NCBI RefSeq assembly: GCF_900631615.1
Contig: NZ_LR131273.1
Location: forward strand, 558,001-622,000
Length of the DNA stretch: 64,000 nt
Direction of reading: 5' to 3'
Source: Tsukamurella paurometabola
GTDB lineage: Bacteria; Actinomycetota; Actinomycetes; Mycobacteriales; Mycobacteriaceae
In this document: positions 26,797 to 34,669 of the stretch, one piece after another
Numbering within the stretch: position 1 is the first letter of the stretch
Layout of the letters: every line of letters begins with the position of its first letter
The notes under the pieces: model-generated
What the model saw: only the letters and a program-made list of their open reading frames with translations
The model's database searches: none
What the model was told of the DNA's origin: nothing
Program-made: the position numbers and the translations under genes

Positions 26797-26811
26797 AGCA
26801 TCGGCCAGAGA

Positions 26812-27522
26812 TCAGCCCAGGGTGAAGGGCTTGCCCCACAGGATCACGGTGCCCTGCGAGTTGCCGACCTTCGCCTTGACCTTGGCGAAGAAACGAGCCT
26901 GCGCGTAGCCGGCGCAGCCGTCCACACCGATGGTCTGCTCGGTGTAAGCGAGCGAGCCCGAGGAGCCCTTGAACTTGAAGCCGGTGCTGGGATCGGCCCA
27001 GTCGGGCGCGACCTCATCGCCGGGCTGCGGCCAGGTGGCACGGTCATAGGTCAGCATCTGGGTGCCGACGCTGCCCGCGGCGAGCTTGATGCTGCCACCG
27101 GTCGACCCGGACACGGAGGGCGAGCCGACCCAGCCACTGCTATCGAATGCAGCACCCTTGTCGTTGTTGACCCCGCCCTTGGCGCCGAGGTTGATGCTCG
27201 CCGAGCCCACGTCCACCTGGCAGCCGACGGCGTAGCCGGCCTGGATCGAGCCGCCATCGGCCTTGCCGCCGTTGATCTTGGCGGACACGACACCCGAGAC
27301 CCAGGCGTTGCGGGTCGTGGGGAGCGCCACCATTCCCGGCGAGAGCTTCGCGCTCTGGTTCGTGATCGTCACCGTGACGGTGGCATCACCGATCTTGGCG
27401 GACGACGAGTTGTTGGGCAGGGGGATGAACGTGTCGGCGTTGGCAGCCCCAGTGGAGAGAGCACCCATCGCCACGCCAGCCGCGGCGGCAACGGCGGCGC
27501 CGCGGATCGCGATCTTCTTCAT
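26812..27522 (-). CDS. MspA-family outer-membrane porin, copy 2
   Basis: A 236-residue MspA-type porin precursor. The signal peptide KKIAIRGAAVAAAAGVAMGA ends at about residue 29 (ANA/D). Mature features parallel copy 1: FIPLPNNSSSAKIGD, KLSPGMVALPTTRNAWVSG, GGSIQAGYAVGCQVDVG, WPQPGDEVAPDW and GTVILWGKPFTLG at the C terminus. It forms a mycomembrane channel for small solutes by analogy with MspA. The main difference from copy 1 is a longer, Gly/Asn-rich segment in the middle (LGAKGGVNNDKGAAFDSSG). Copy 1 and copy 2 probably arose by local duplication. Confidence 0.94.
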   Translation of the reverse strand: MKKIAIRGAAVAAAAGVAMGALSTGAANADTFIPLPNNSSSAKIGDATVTVTITNQSAKLSPGMVALPTTRNAWVSGVVSAKINGGKADGGSIQAGYAVGCQVDVGSASINLGAKGGVNNDKGAAFDSSGWVGSPSVSGSTGGSIKLAAGSVGTQMLTYDRATWPQPGDEVAPDWADPSTGFKFKGSSGSLAYTEQTIGVDGCAGYAQARFFAKVKAKVGNSQGTVILWGKPFTLG

Positions 27523-27583
27523 GAAAGTTCCTTCAAGGTTCGCCGCCCGTGGGCGGACAAGAGAGTCAGGTCAGTGGAATGGA

Positions 27584-28243
27584 TCAGCCCAGCGAGAACG
27601 GCGCGCCGTACAGGAAGCCCTGAACACGGTTGCTGCCCTTGATCTCAACCCAAGTCACCACGCGAGCCTGCGCGTAACCCGAGCAGAACTTCACGTCGAC
27701 GTTCTGGTCCTTGATCGTCACGTTGTAGGTACCGGGCTTGGTGAACTTGATGGAGTCCGTCGAGCCCAGCTGATCCTGACGGCTGTAGCCGGAGACGCTG
27801 TTGGTCGCGCCCGGGGTCAGGGGGATCCCCAGCGAGCCGGACACACCGCCGATGCCGAGGCTCGGGCCCGACATGCCCAGGCCGGCGCTCGGGCCGGTCA
27901 CGTCGATGCCGCCGCCGATCTGACCGGGGAACTGGCAACCGACGATGACACCCACGCCCAGCTTGCCCTGGATGTCCTTCGCATCTGCCGGCGCCTTCAC
28001 AGTCACCGAGCCGTTGGAGGAGTACCAGGCGCTGCGCGACTGGGGCGTCGCGAGCGAGCCCTGGATCTTCGCGACGTTGCCCGTCGACTTCAGGACGACG
28101 CTCCAGCCCGCGGGGGCCGGCACGGTCTTCTGGCCGTCCGGCAGCGGGCCGGCGTTAGCCGATCCAGCCGCGACCGAGGCGGCCGCGGCCACCGCGATCG
28201 CAACGACGCCAGCGCGCCCTGCAACCTTGCTCATCTTGCTCAT
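27584..28243 (-). CDS. MspA-family outer-membrane porin, divergent copy 3
   Basis: A 219-residue MspA-type porin precursor with a signal peptide ending near residue 31 (SANA/G). It keeps the family frame (PQSRSAWYSSNGSVTV, GKLGVGVIVGCQFPG, FCSGYAQARVVTWVEIKG, FLYGAPFSLG at the C terminus) but the middle is Gly-rich (GPSAGLGMSGPSLGIGGVSG) and the WPxPGDEVAPDW loop of the other copies is missing, so pore charge and size may differ. It starts with MSKMSK; the second Met is an alternative. It lies 61 bases upstream of copy 2 and may share its transcript. Confidence 0.9.
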   Translation of the reverse strand: MSKMSKVAGRAGVVAIAVAAAASVAAGSANAGPLPDGQKTVPAPAGWSVVLKSTGNVAKIQGSLATPQSRSAWYSSNGSVTVKAPADAKDIQGKLGVGVIVGCQFPGQIGGGIDVTGPSAGLGMSGPSLGIGGVSGSLGIPLTPGATNSVSGYSRQDQLGSTDSIKFTKPGTYNVTIKDQNVDVKFCSGYAQARVVTWVEIKGSNRVQGFLYGAPFSLG

Positions 28244-28668
28244 TCGTTCCCCTCACCAGGAATCATGGTGTGCCGCTCCGGTAGGAGCGCCGACCCGGAG
28301 GCTCACCCAGCCGCGGGTCGAATCCCGGCCGTTGTCTCAGGCCGAGATCACTATCGGTTCCCCGGAAGTCTTCGCTGACCTTCGGTTCCCGCGGAGCATA
28401 TCCTCAGCTTTCCGGGTCGCGCAACGCTTTCGATCTTCGTAAATGAAGAATTCGTGAAGTTACGCATTGCTATTTTAAATCTACGACCCATGCGTCAACC
28501 AGCACTTATTAGGCTGCACTCACCGAAAACCGGCACCTACCTGCAAGGAACTTAGGGTGGGCTTCCTACTTAGAGTTCACTCAGATACACCAGAGCCGTA
28601 ACCTGACCGTTTCACAGCGCAGCCGTGTCCTTAGTCACACTACCAGCAGATTTGCAGTTCCATGCGCC
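28244..28668. other. Long AT-richer leader of the porin gene
   Basis: About 425 bases without a gene. The stretch 28440-28600 is the AT-richest of the area. On the minus strand TTGACG (28493-28498) and TAAAAT (28472-28477) form a -35/-10 pair with a 15-base spacer; transcription from it would give the divergent porin a 5' leader of about 220 bases, reminiscent of the long leader needed for mspA expression in M. smegmatis. No other signal is evident. Confidence 0.45.
28472..28498 (-). promoter_or_regulatory. Candidate promoter for porin copy 3
   Basis: TTGACG (28493-28498) and TAAAAT (28472-28477) on the minus strand, spacer 15, about 230 bases upstream of the porin start. Spacing is shorter than ideal. 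Confidence 0.35.
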
Positions 28669-28878
28669 CTACCCGCCGTGGTGTGGCGGGCGGTTCTCGC
28701 GGTACCAGCGCTCGGTCGGGTCACCGTCGGACCCGGAAACGGGCGACGCCGCACCCGGGCGGGGTGCGGCGTCGTCGGGCAGGTCGTCCTTGGTCTGCGA
28801 GGGCAGGACGTCCCCGAAGATTCGCGCGATATCGCGCGCGGAGTACTTCCGCGGAGTGGGATCGCCGGGCTCGGTCAT
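28669..28878 (-). CDS. Small conserved protein at the end of the mpr operon
   Basis: A 69-residue acidic, probably disordered protein (PRKYSARDIARIFGDVLPSQ, then PTERWYRENRPPHHGG at the end). The ATG at 28878 overlaps the stop of moaB2 by 4 bases, which fixes the start. The N-terminal helix ARDIARIFGDVLP is the kind of short motif conserved in small actinobacterial proteins co-transcribed with moaB2, but I know no function. It is the last gene of the mprA-mprB-pepD-moaB2 run. Confidence 0.75.
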   Translation of the reverse strand: MTEPGDPTPRKYSARDIARIFGDVLPSQTKDDLPDDAAPRPGAASPVSGSDGDPTERWYRENRPPHHGG

Positions 28879-29504
28879 CACCGGGCCTGGTCGTCCCCGC
28901 CCGCGATGTGGCGGATCACGTGGGTCGCGAGCGGGGTCAGCGTCGCCATGCCGTCGCGGATCGCCGCGCGGGAGCTGGCGAGGTTCACGACCACGGTGCT
29001 GCCGGACACGCCCGCCAACCCGCGGGAGAGGCCCGCGTCGGTCGCGCCGGCCGCCAGGCCCGACGAGCGCAGGGCCTCGCAGATGCCGGGCAGCTTCTTG
29101 TCGAGGATCTCCTCGGTGGCCTCCGGCGTCACATCGCGGGCACCCACGCCCACGCCGCCGATGGTCACGGCCAGGTCGACGCCGCCGATCACGGCGGTGT
29201 TCAGCGCATTGCGCACGTCCACCTCCTCGGCGGGGACCACGACGACCGCGTCGACCTCGAAACCCGCCTCCTCGAGCAGCTCCGTCACCAGCGATCCGAC
29301 CGACTTCCCCGCGCCGGACGCGCGCGACGCACCGGGCTGCAGGTGATCGTCGACCACCACCACCAGGGCGCGGCCGATCACGCCGGCACCGTCGAGGGCC
29401 GTGTCGTCGAGGGCCGGCACGTCCAGGACCTCGTCCTCCAGCCACTCCGCATCCGCTGCTCGGCTCTGGCTCATCTCCGCGGTCATCTTCGACTCCTCAG
29501 TCAC
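28878..29504 (-). CDS. moaB2: MoaB/MogA-family molybdopterin-binding protein
   Basis: A 208-residue protein with an acidic N-terminal extension (residues 1-42) and a molybdopterin-binding fold (LVVVVDDHLQPGASRASGAG, DLAVTIGGVGVGARDVTPEA, LPGICEALR, TDAGLSRGLAGVSGSTVVVN). The GGVGVGARD and SRGLAGVSG motifs mark the MoaB/MogA family. Position downstream of pepD matches M. tuberculosis MoaB2 (Rv0984). Whether it adenylates molybdopterin or has a regulatory role is unknown. The GTG start at 29504 overlaps the pepD stop (GTGA). Confidence 0.88.
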   Translation of the reverse strand: MTEESKMTAEMSQSRAADAEWLEDEVLDVPALDDTALDGAGVIGRALVVVVDDHLQPGASRASGAGKSVGSLVTELLEEAGFEVDAVVVVPAEEVDVRNALNTAVIGGVDLAVTIGGVGVGARDVTPEATEEILDKKLPGICEALRSSGLAAGATDAGLSRGLAGVSGSTVVVNLASSRAAIRDGMATLTPLATHVIRHIAGGDDQAR

Positions 29505-30811
29505 TTGTCCAACTTATCGAGCGTCACCTGCTTGGTCACCGGACTCGTACTACTCGGGCTGTCGAGGTAGGTAACGGTCACGGTAGCCCCCGGCGGGTAC
29601 GCGCGCACGGCTCCGATCAATCCGTAGCCGTCGCTGATCTGGAGATCGTCGATCTTCGTGACGAGCGCCCCCTTGGGGATGCCCGCGCGGCCGAAGCCGC
29701 CCGTCGGCGAGACCTCCACCACCAGCGCGCCCGGCCGGCTGACCGAGGCCCGCGGATCCACCGTGATGCCCACGGCCGCGTGCGTCGCCTTCCCCGAATC
29801 CATCAGCTCCTTGCTGATCCGCTGCACCTGGTTCGACGGGATCGCGAAGCCCAGCCCGATGCTGCCGCTCTGCTGGCCGGTGATGCGGGAGCTGCCGAGC
29901 GTCAGGATCGACGAGTTGATCCCCACGAGCCGCCCCGTCATGTCCACGAGCGCGCCGCCCGAGTTGCCCGGGTTGATCGCCGCGTCGGTCTGCACCGAGT
30001 TGATGACGGTCGCCTGATCGTCGTCCTTGCCGCTGGTGGGCACCGGGCGGTTCAGGGCCGAGACGATGCCGCTGGTCACCGTGCCGGCCAGCCCCAGCGG
30101 GGCACCCACCGCCACGACCTCCTGGCCGACGGACAGCTTGCCGCTGTCCGCGAAGGCGAGGGGCTTGAGATCGCGCTTGTCCGTCTGGATCACGGCGAGG
30201 TCCGTGATCGGGTCGGCGCCCACGACCGCGGCGTTGCTCACGCTGCCGTCGGGGAAGGCCACCGTCAGCTTGCCGTTCCCGGCGATGACGTGGTTGTTCG
30301 TGACGATCTTGCCGTCCGCGGTGATCACCACGCCCGAGCCCGAGGTCTCCGAGGAGCCCGCCTGGTTGTCGATCGACACCACGGCCGGCAGCACGCTCTG
30401 CGCCACGTCCTGCACCGACCCCTTCACCACCGGCGGAGCGTCTCCCCCGGACACCGTCACCGTCGACGTCGAGCCGTGCTTGCCCCACACCAGGTACGCC
30501 CCGGTCACCGACAGCAGCGACGCGATCAGCGCGATCGCGACACCCATCGCGACCAGCGCGCCCATCCGGGGGCCGCGCGCGGGCGGGGGCGTCGTGGTCA
30601 CCGCGGGCAGGCCACCCGGCCCGGGATAGCCCGACGGTCCGCCGCCGGGTGCCGGGTAGGCACCCGAGTACTGCTGCGTGGGCCGGTACTGCCCCGGCTG
30701 CGCCTGCTGGCCGGGCGCCTGCTGGCCGGGCTGCGACGCCTGGCCCGGCTGCTGGCCGTACTGTCCCGCCTGCTGCCCCTGCTGATAGGGATTCTGCGGA
30801 CCCTCGGTCAT
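29501..30811 (-). CDS. pepD: HtrA-type serine protease PepD
   Basis: A 436-residue HtrA/DegP-like protease. Residues 1-80 are a cytosolic Gln/Gly/Pro-rich tail, one membrane helix spans about 84-108, and the trypsin-like domain follows. The catalytic triad is visible: His174 (TNNHVIAG), Asp204 (ITDLAVIQ) and Ser284 (NPGNSGGALV). A C-terminal PDZ domain runs from about 345 to 430 (GALVTKIDDLQISDGYGLIG). In mycobacteria PepD works in the periplasm in envelope stress together with MprAB and SigE. It starts 97 bases after mprB, so it may have its own promoter besides the operon one. Confidence 0.95.
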   Translation of the reverse strand: MTEGPQNPYQQGQQAGQYGQQPGQASQPGQQAPGQQAQPGQYRPTQQYSGAYPAPGGGPSGYPGPGGLPAVTTTPPPARGPRMGALVAMGVAIALIASLLSVTGAYLVWGKHGSTSTVTVSGGDAPPVVKGSVQDVAQSVLPAVVSIDNQAGSSETSGSGVVITADGKIVTNNHVIAGNGKLTVAFPDGSVSNAAVVGADPITDLAVIQTDKRDLKPLAFADSGKLSVGQEVVAVGAPLGLAGTVTSGIVSALNRPVPTSGKDDDQATVINSVQTDAAINPGNSGGALVDMTGRLVGINSSILTLGSSRITGQQSGSIGLGFAIPSNQVQRISKELMDSGKATHAAVGITVDPRASVSRPGALVVEVSPTGGFGRAGIPKGALVTKIDDLQISDGYGLIGAVRAYPPGATVTVTYLDSPSSTSPVTKQVTLDKLDK

Positions 30812-30908
30812 GGAGCCCCCTCCTTCGTGTACTTACCCGCCCAGACTGCATACGGCTGCTGTGAAGTGCCTGTGAGCAGATTGTCACTTCCCCGGGACCA
30901 AGAATCCC

Positions 30909-32444
30909 TCATCTGCCTCGGCGCAGGCGCAGCCGGGGTTCCCGCTGCACCACCTGCGGTGCCCGCCCGCCCGCGACGGGGCTGCCGGGGATCTCGAGGC
31001 GCACCAGCGCGCCGCCACCGTCGGCGGTGCCGACCGCGACCGACCCGCCGTGCCGCTCCACCACCTGTTTGACGATGGCGAGTCCCAGGCCCGAGCCCGG
31101 CATCGACCGGCTCGCCATCGAACGGTAGAACCGCTCGAAGACCAGCTCCCGATCCTCCTCCGGGATGCCCGGTCCGCTGTCGGCCACGCTGAGCGCCGCC
31201 CGGGCGACACCGATCTCCGCGAGCTCGACCCGCACGACCCCGCCGTCCGGGGAGAACTTCGCGGCGTTGTCGAGCACGTTGACCACGGCCCGCCCGAGGC
31301 CCGCCTGGTCGCCGTAGACGTACCAGGGGGCGCTCGCGACCTCGAAGCGGACCGTCGGGCGGCGGCGCTCCACGCGCTCGACGGCCTTCTGCAGGACCTC
31401 CTCGAGGTCGATCTCCTCGTTGACCGCCTCCGGCGCGTCCTCGCGGGCGAGGTCGACGAGGTCGCCGACCAGCGTGGTCAGCTCCTCCACCTGGGCGAGG
31501 ACGTCGTCGGAGAGCTCCTTCATGTCGTCCTCGGGGATGGGCGGCGCGCCCGGCTGGTTCGCCGCGACGAGCAGCTCGACGTTGGTCCGCAGGCTCGTGA
31601 GCGGCGTCCGCAGCTCGTGGCCGGCGTCGGCGACGAGGCGGGCCTGCCGGTCGCGCGAGTCGGCGAGGGCCTGCAGCATCGTGTTGAAGCTCGTGGTCAG
31701 GCGTGCCAGCTCGTCGCGGCCGGTCACCGGGATCGGGGTCAGGTCGTCGGTGCGCGCCACCCGTTCCGCGGCCTCGGTGAGCCGCTGCACGGGTCTGAGG
31801 CCGCCGCGGGCGACGGCGGTGCCCGCGATCGCGGCCAGCACGATGCCGCACGCGCCCACCACGATGAGCACCGTGCCCAGCTCGCTGAGCAGGTTCTTCG
31901 TCGGGGTGAGGTCCTCGGCCACGAGGATCGTCACGCCGTTGTCGAGGCGTCGGGCCATGACGCGGGTGTCGCCGACGGACCTCAGGGACTCGGGCGACTT
32001 CCCCTCGATGACCTGCCGCTCCTGATCACCGATCGGCACCTGGCCCGACGGTCCCGAGTGGTACGGCGTCCCGTCGGGGTAGACGACCATCGTCCGGTTG
32101 ACGGACATGTCCGGCCGGAACATCAGCATCATCATCACCGTGGTGAACTGCGTGACCGGCGAGCTCATCGCCGGCGCCACCGAATCCACCTGTTGCTGCA
32201 GCCGGTTGTCGACGTCCGCGTACATCGCGCGCTTGACCACGAAGAACGCCGACGCCGCCATCAGCGCCACCGCGATGCCCACGACGGCCGCGGCCAGCAG
32301 CGTGACGCGCCAGCGGAAGCTGACGTTGCGGGTGATCGGGTTCGGGTCGCGCATGGGGCGCCGCGCGCCCGGGTCGGACGCGGCGCGCCGGTCCCGGACC
32401 TGCCGGTCCTTGGCCTCCGGACGTGCGTGCCTGGGTACCGTCAT
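30909..32444 (-). CDS. mprB: Sensor histidine kinase MprB
   Basis: A 511-residue membrane sensor kinase. TM1 is at about residues 46-70, an extracytoplasmic domain of about 120 residues follows, TM2 is near 190-212 and a HAMP linker covers 213-265. The phosphoacceptor is His276 in DAGHELRTPLTSLR; the ATPase has NVLDNAAKFSP (N box), DSGPGIPEED (G1) and GSGLGLAIVKQVV (G2). It pairs with MprA, 4 bases upstream, and senses envelope stress; the extracytoplasmic domain has been linked to unfolded proteins and DnaK in M. tuberculosis. Confidence 0.95.
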   Translation of the reverse strand: MTVPRHARPEAKDRQVRDRRAASDPGARRPMRDPNPITRNVSFRWRVTLLAAAVVGIAVALMAASAFFVVKRAMYADVDNRLQQQVDSVAPAMSSPVTQFTTVMMMLMFRPDMSVNRTMVVYPDGTPYHSGPSGQVPIGDQERQVIEGKSPESLRSVGDTRVMARRLDNGVTILVAEDLTPTKNLLSELGTVLIVVGACGIVLAAIAGTAVARGGLRPVQRLTEAAERVARTDDLTPIPVTGRDELARLTTSFNTMLQALADSRDRQARLVADAGHELRTPLTSLRTNVELLVAANQPGAPPIPEDDMKELSDDVLAQVEELTTLVGDLVDLAREDAPEAVNEEIDLEEVLQKAVERVERRRPTVRFEVASAPWYVYGDQAGLGRAVVNVLDNAAKFSPDGGVVRVELAEIGVARAALSVADSGPGIPEEDRELVFERFYRSMASRSMPGSGLGLAIVKQVVERHGGSVAVGTADGGGALVRLEIPGSPVAGGRAPQVVQREPRLRLRRGR

Positions 32445-32448
32445 CGCA

Positions 32449-33135
32449 TCACGGCGGGGTCTCGCGCAGGACGTAGCCGACCCCCCGCACGGTGTGGATC
32501 AAGCGGCTCTCGCCCTCGGCCTCCGTCTTGCGGCGCAGGTAGCCGACGTACACCTCCAGCGCGTTGCCCGAGGTCGGGAAGTCGTAGCCCCACACCTCCT
32601 CGAGGATCCGGCTGCGGGTGAGCACGCGGCGCGGATTGCTCATGAGCATCTCGAGCAGGCTGAACTCCGTGCGGGTCAGGCTGATGTTCCGGTCACCGCG
32701 GAGCACCTCACGGGTGGCCGGGTCCAGGCTGAGGTCCTCGAAGCGGAGCACCTCGTTGTCGGCGCCGGCCTCGGGTGCGGCGCGACGCAGCAGCGCCCGC
32801 ATCCGGGCCAGCAGTTCCTCCAGCGCGAAGGGCTTGGGCAGGTAGTCGTCCGCACCGGCGTCGAGGCCGCTGACCCGGTCGCTCACGGCGTCGCGGGCGG
32901 TGAGCACCAGGATCGGCAGGTCGTCACCCGCGCTGCGGAGCCGGCGGCACACCTCGAGGCCGTCGACCCGCGGCATGTTCAGGTCCAGGACCAGCGCGTC
33001 CGGCCGGTTGCTCGCGATGTGATCGAGCGCGTCCTGCCCGTCGACGGCGGTATCCACCTGGTACCCGTTGAAGGTCAGCGAGCGGCGCAGGGACTCCCGC
33101 ACCGCACGATCGTCGTCGACCACCAGAATTCGCAT
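32449..33135 (-). CDS. mprA: Response regulator MprA
   Basis: A 228-residue OmpR-type response regulator. The receiver domain has the acidic pair Asp7/Asp8, the phosphoacceptor Asp51 ([13 protein letters not shown]) and the Lys of [11 protein letters not shown]; the C-terminal winged helix (about 130-225) includes [15 protein letters not shown] and the recognition helix [15 protein letters not shown]. It activates the mpr/pepD/sigE envelope-stress regulon in mycobacteria by binding direct-repeat boxes; no box can be asserted from eye alone here. It is the first gene of the operon. Confidence 0.95.
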   Translation of the reverse strand: MRILVVDDDRAVRESLRRSLTFNGYQVDTAVDGQDALDHIASNRPDALVLDLNMPRVDGLEVCRRLRSAGDDLPILVLTARDAVSDRVSGLDAGADDYLPKPFALEELLARMRALLRRAAPEAGADNEVLRFEDLSLDPATREVLRGDRNISLTRTEFSLLEMLMSNPRRVLTRSRILEEVWGYDFPTSGNALEVYVGYLRRKTEAEGESRLIHTVRGVGYVLRETPP

Positions 33136-33217
33136 AGTCCACAGTCTTACCGAAGTCGTGTGTGAATTGGCTTAATGGGCTCGTGTCCGGCGCCGGGCCC
33201 GCCCCCCTGGCTCCCGG

Positions 33218-33320
33218 TTCCCAGTGGGGAGCCGGTGTCCCCATAGTCAGCTGGACTCCCCCTGATTGCAGTCGACGGGACAGCAGCCAAGGCCAGGGAG
33301 CGCGGCTCCCCACTGGGAGC
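33218..33320 (+). repeat. Symmetrical ~105-bp repeat, copy A
   Basis: A 103-base element whose ends are inverted copies of each other: 33220-33233 (CCCAGTGGGGAGCC) and 33304-33317 (GGCTCCCCACTGGG) are perfect complements. The middle carries TCCCC ... GGGACA, the remains of a central hairpin. Copies B (34449-34553) and C (40352-40457) share end sequences, centre and length. This copy lies just downstream of the DUF559 gene stop. Confidence 0.75.
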
Positions 33321-33332
33321 CGCTGGTTGCGG

Positions 33333-34259
33333 TCAGCCGGGGAACGGCGGCACCGCTCCGATAATCCCGCCGTTGTTCAACGCAGTCGTGAGGATCTTGA
33401 AGAATCGCAGCCGATCGGTTAGGTCCTCCCAGGTCCAGTGGCACACAGTCATTCCGATCGTCGCGAAGTCACTGTCGCGCCGCTTCTCGTAGCGGCGCCG
33501 GGCGGCATCGGAGTCGTACTTCTTGTCCCCGTCGAACTCGCCGATGACGTGCCCCCACTGGAAGTCGGCGAAATAGGTGCGCCCGTTGATGCGGAAGTGT
33601 TTCTGCTGCTCCGGTAGCGGGAGTCCCCACTCCAGAATCCGCGCCCGCGACCACGACTCCCCTGCCGATTCGCACACGTCGCACGAATCATCCAGCGCCC
33701 GGCGCGCCGTCGCGCGGCCGCGGACCGCGCCCAGCCGGTCCAGCACGGCCCGCAGCTCGTCGACGGCGACCGGCCGCGGATCACCGGCTTTCGGATATCG
33801 CCGGACCCGCCGCGCACCGTCGAACACCACCAGCGCCTGCTCGTAGGTTCCACCGAGCGCGGTGTCGACGGTGGACCGTGCGCGCGACGTCACGAGCAGG
33901 CCCTCGACGGTGATCACATCGCCCGGTAGCAGCAGCCGCGGATGCACGTGCCGGTTCCTGCTGACGAGGCCACCGCCGTGCTTGCCGTTCACCGTGGTGT
34001 GCACCTTCGTGAAGTCCGCGTGGAGCATCGGCAGGCCGTGGAGCACCGCGGCGCTCTGATGACTGATCACGCCGTGATCGCCGGCCAGGCCCGCGGCGAC
34101 CACCGTCAACGCCGCCTCCTCCCACCGTTCTCCGACGGGCCGCTCCGTGTACACACCGGCCCACACCCGGCGCAGCTTCTTCGCCTTGATCGCCTTTCTG
34201 ATTGTGTCGTCCGTCCACCCCTCGGCGATCATCACCGCCCGTGTCCTCAACCCCCTCAT
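33333..34259 (-). CDS. AbiEi-like/DUF559-type protein bracketed by repeats
   Basis: A 308-residue protein of two parts. The N-terminal 60 residues resemble the AbiEi winged helix (EGWTDDTIRKAIKAKKLRRV then WAGVYTERP). The C terminus is a DUF559/Vsr-like nuclease domain: RINGRTYFADFQWGHVIGEF, DGDKKYDS, RRDSDFATIGMTVCHWTWED, where the D-x...ExD-x-K pattern fits a PD-(D/E)xK site. A middle segment LLPGDVITVEGLLVTSRART is typical of these proteins. It is remotely related to the gene at 17990-18892. No toxin partner lies beside it. The ATG at 34259 is the longest likely start, without a clear ribosome site. It sits exactly between repeat copies A and B. Confidence 0.75.
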   Translation of the reverse strand: MRGLRTRAVMIAEGWTDDTIRKAIKAKKLRRVWAGVYTERPVGERWEEAALTVVAAGLAGDHGVISHQSAAVLHGLPMLHADFTKVHTTVNGKHGGGLVSRNRHVHPRLLLPGDVITVEGLLVTSRARSTVDTALGGTYEQALVVFDGARRVRRYPKAGDPRPVAVDELRAVLDRLGAVRGRATARRALDDSCDVCESAGESWSRARILEWGLPLPEQQKHFRINGRTYFADFQWGHVIGEFDGDKKYDSDAARRRYEKRRDSDFATIGMTVCHWTWEDLTDRLRFFKILTTALNNGGIIGAVPPFPG

Positions 34260-34322
34260 GCCGAGCAGAATGCGCCGACACAGGTCCGCGACTCCGCTGC
34301 GTGACCTCGAATAGGCCGATCC

Positions 34323-34348
34323 CTCCACAGGAACGCGGTTGTCCACAG
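34323..34348. promoter_or_regulatory. Paired CCACAG motifs upstream of DUF559 gene
   Basis: CTCCACAGG (34323-34331), a 7-base spacer, and TTGTCCACAG (34339-34348), the second half matching the actinobacterial DnaA-box form TTGTCCACA. The arrangement equals that at 20611-20637 in spacing and sequence. Confidence 0.55.
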
Positions 34349-34448
34349 CCCCCTTGCGCACGTCGGCCGGGGCGTACTCAGCGCAGCGCGGTCGCCGACC
34401 GGCGACAACGGGCAGCGGACCGTCGAACCTCTGCTTCCTGCACGTTTC

Positions 34449-34553
34449 ACTCCCAGCAGGGAGCCGGAGTCCCCGCCGCGGGCTGCTGTCCCCTCCACAG
34501 CAGCTGGCGGGACACCACATTTCGACGGGGAGGTCGGCTCCCAGCTGGGAGCG
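34449..34553 (+). repeat. Symmetrical ~105-bp repeat, copy B
   Basis: A 105-base element with inverted ends: left ACTCCCAGCAGGGAGCCG (34449-34466), right CGGCTCCCAGCTGGGAGCG (34535-34553), and a central hairpin around CTGCTGT ... ACAGCAG. It shares ends and the central GTCCCC/GGGAC pairing with copies A and C, and the GACAC trailer at 34554-34558 with copy C. It lies about 190 bases upstream of the DUF559 gene start. Confidence 0.8.
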
Positions 34554-34560
34554 GACACCC

Positions 34561-34617
34561 GAGCGGAGCGAGGACAACCGAGCGGAGCGAGGACAACCGA
34601 GCGGGGCCAGGACTCGC
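34561..34617. repeat. 19-base tandem repeat
   Basis: GAGCGGAGCGAGGACAACC is repeated perfectly at 34561-34579 and 34580-34598, with a third diverged unit at 34599-34617. It lies immediately after repeat copy B. Confidence 0.8.
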
Positions 34618-34669
34618 GGGCGGAGCGGCATCGCACCACGCGAGCGCGGACCGTCGGCCTGCCTGACCG

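Larger units (their letters stand above)
34260..34669. other. Intergenic region with repeats, no gene
   Basis: About 410 bases holding the paired CCACAG motif (34323-34348), repeat copy B (34449-34553) and a short 19-base tandem array (34561-34617). No coding frame with conserved features is seen. Confidence 0.7.

Noticed and set aside
34561-34617. CRISPR-like array
   Set aside because: Units are contiguous without spacers and no cas gene is near; it is a simple tandem repeat.
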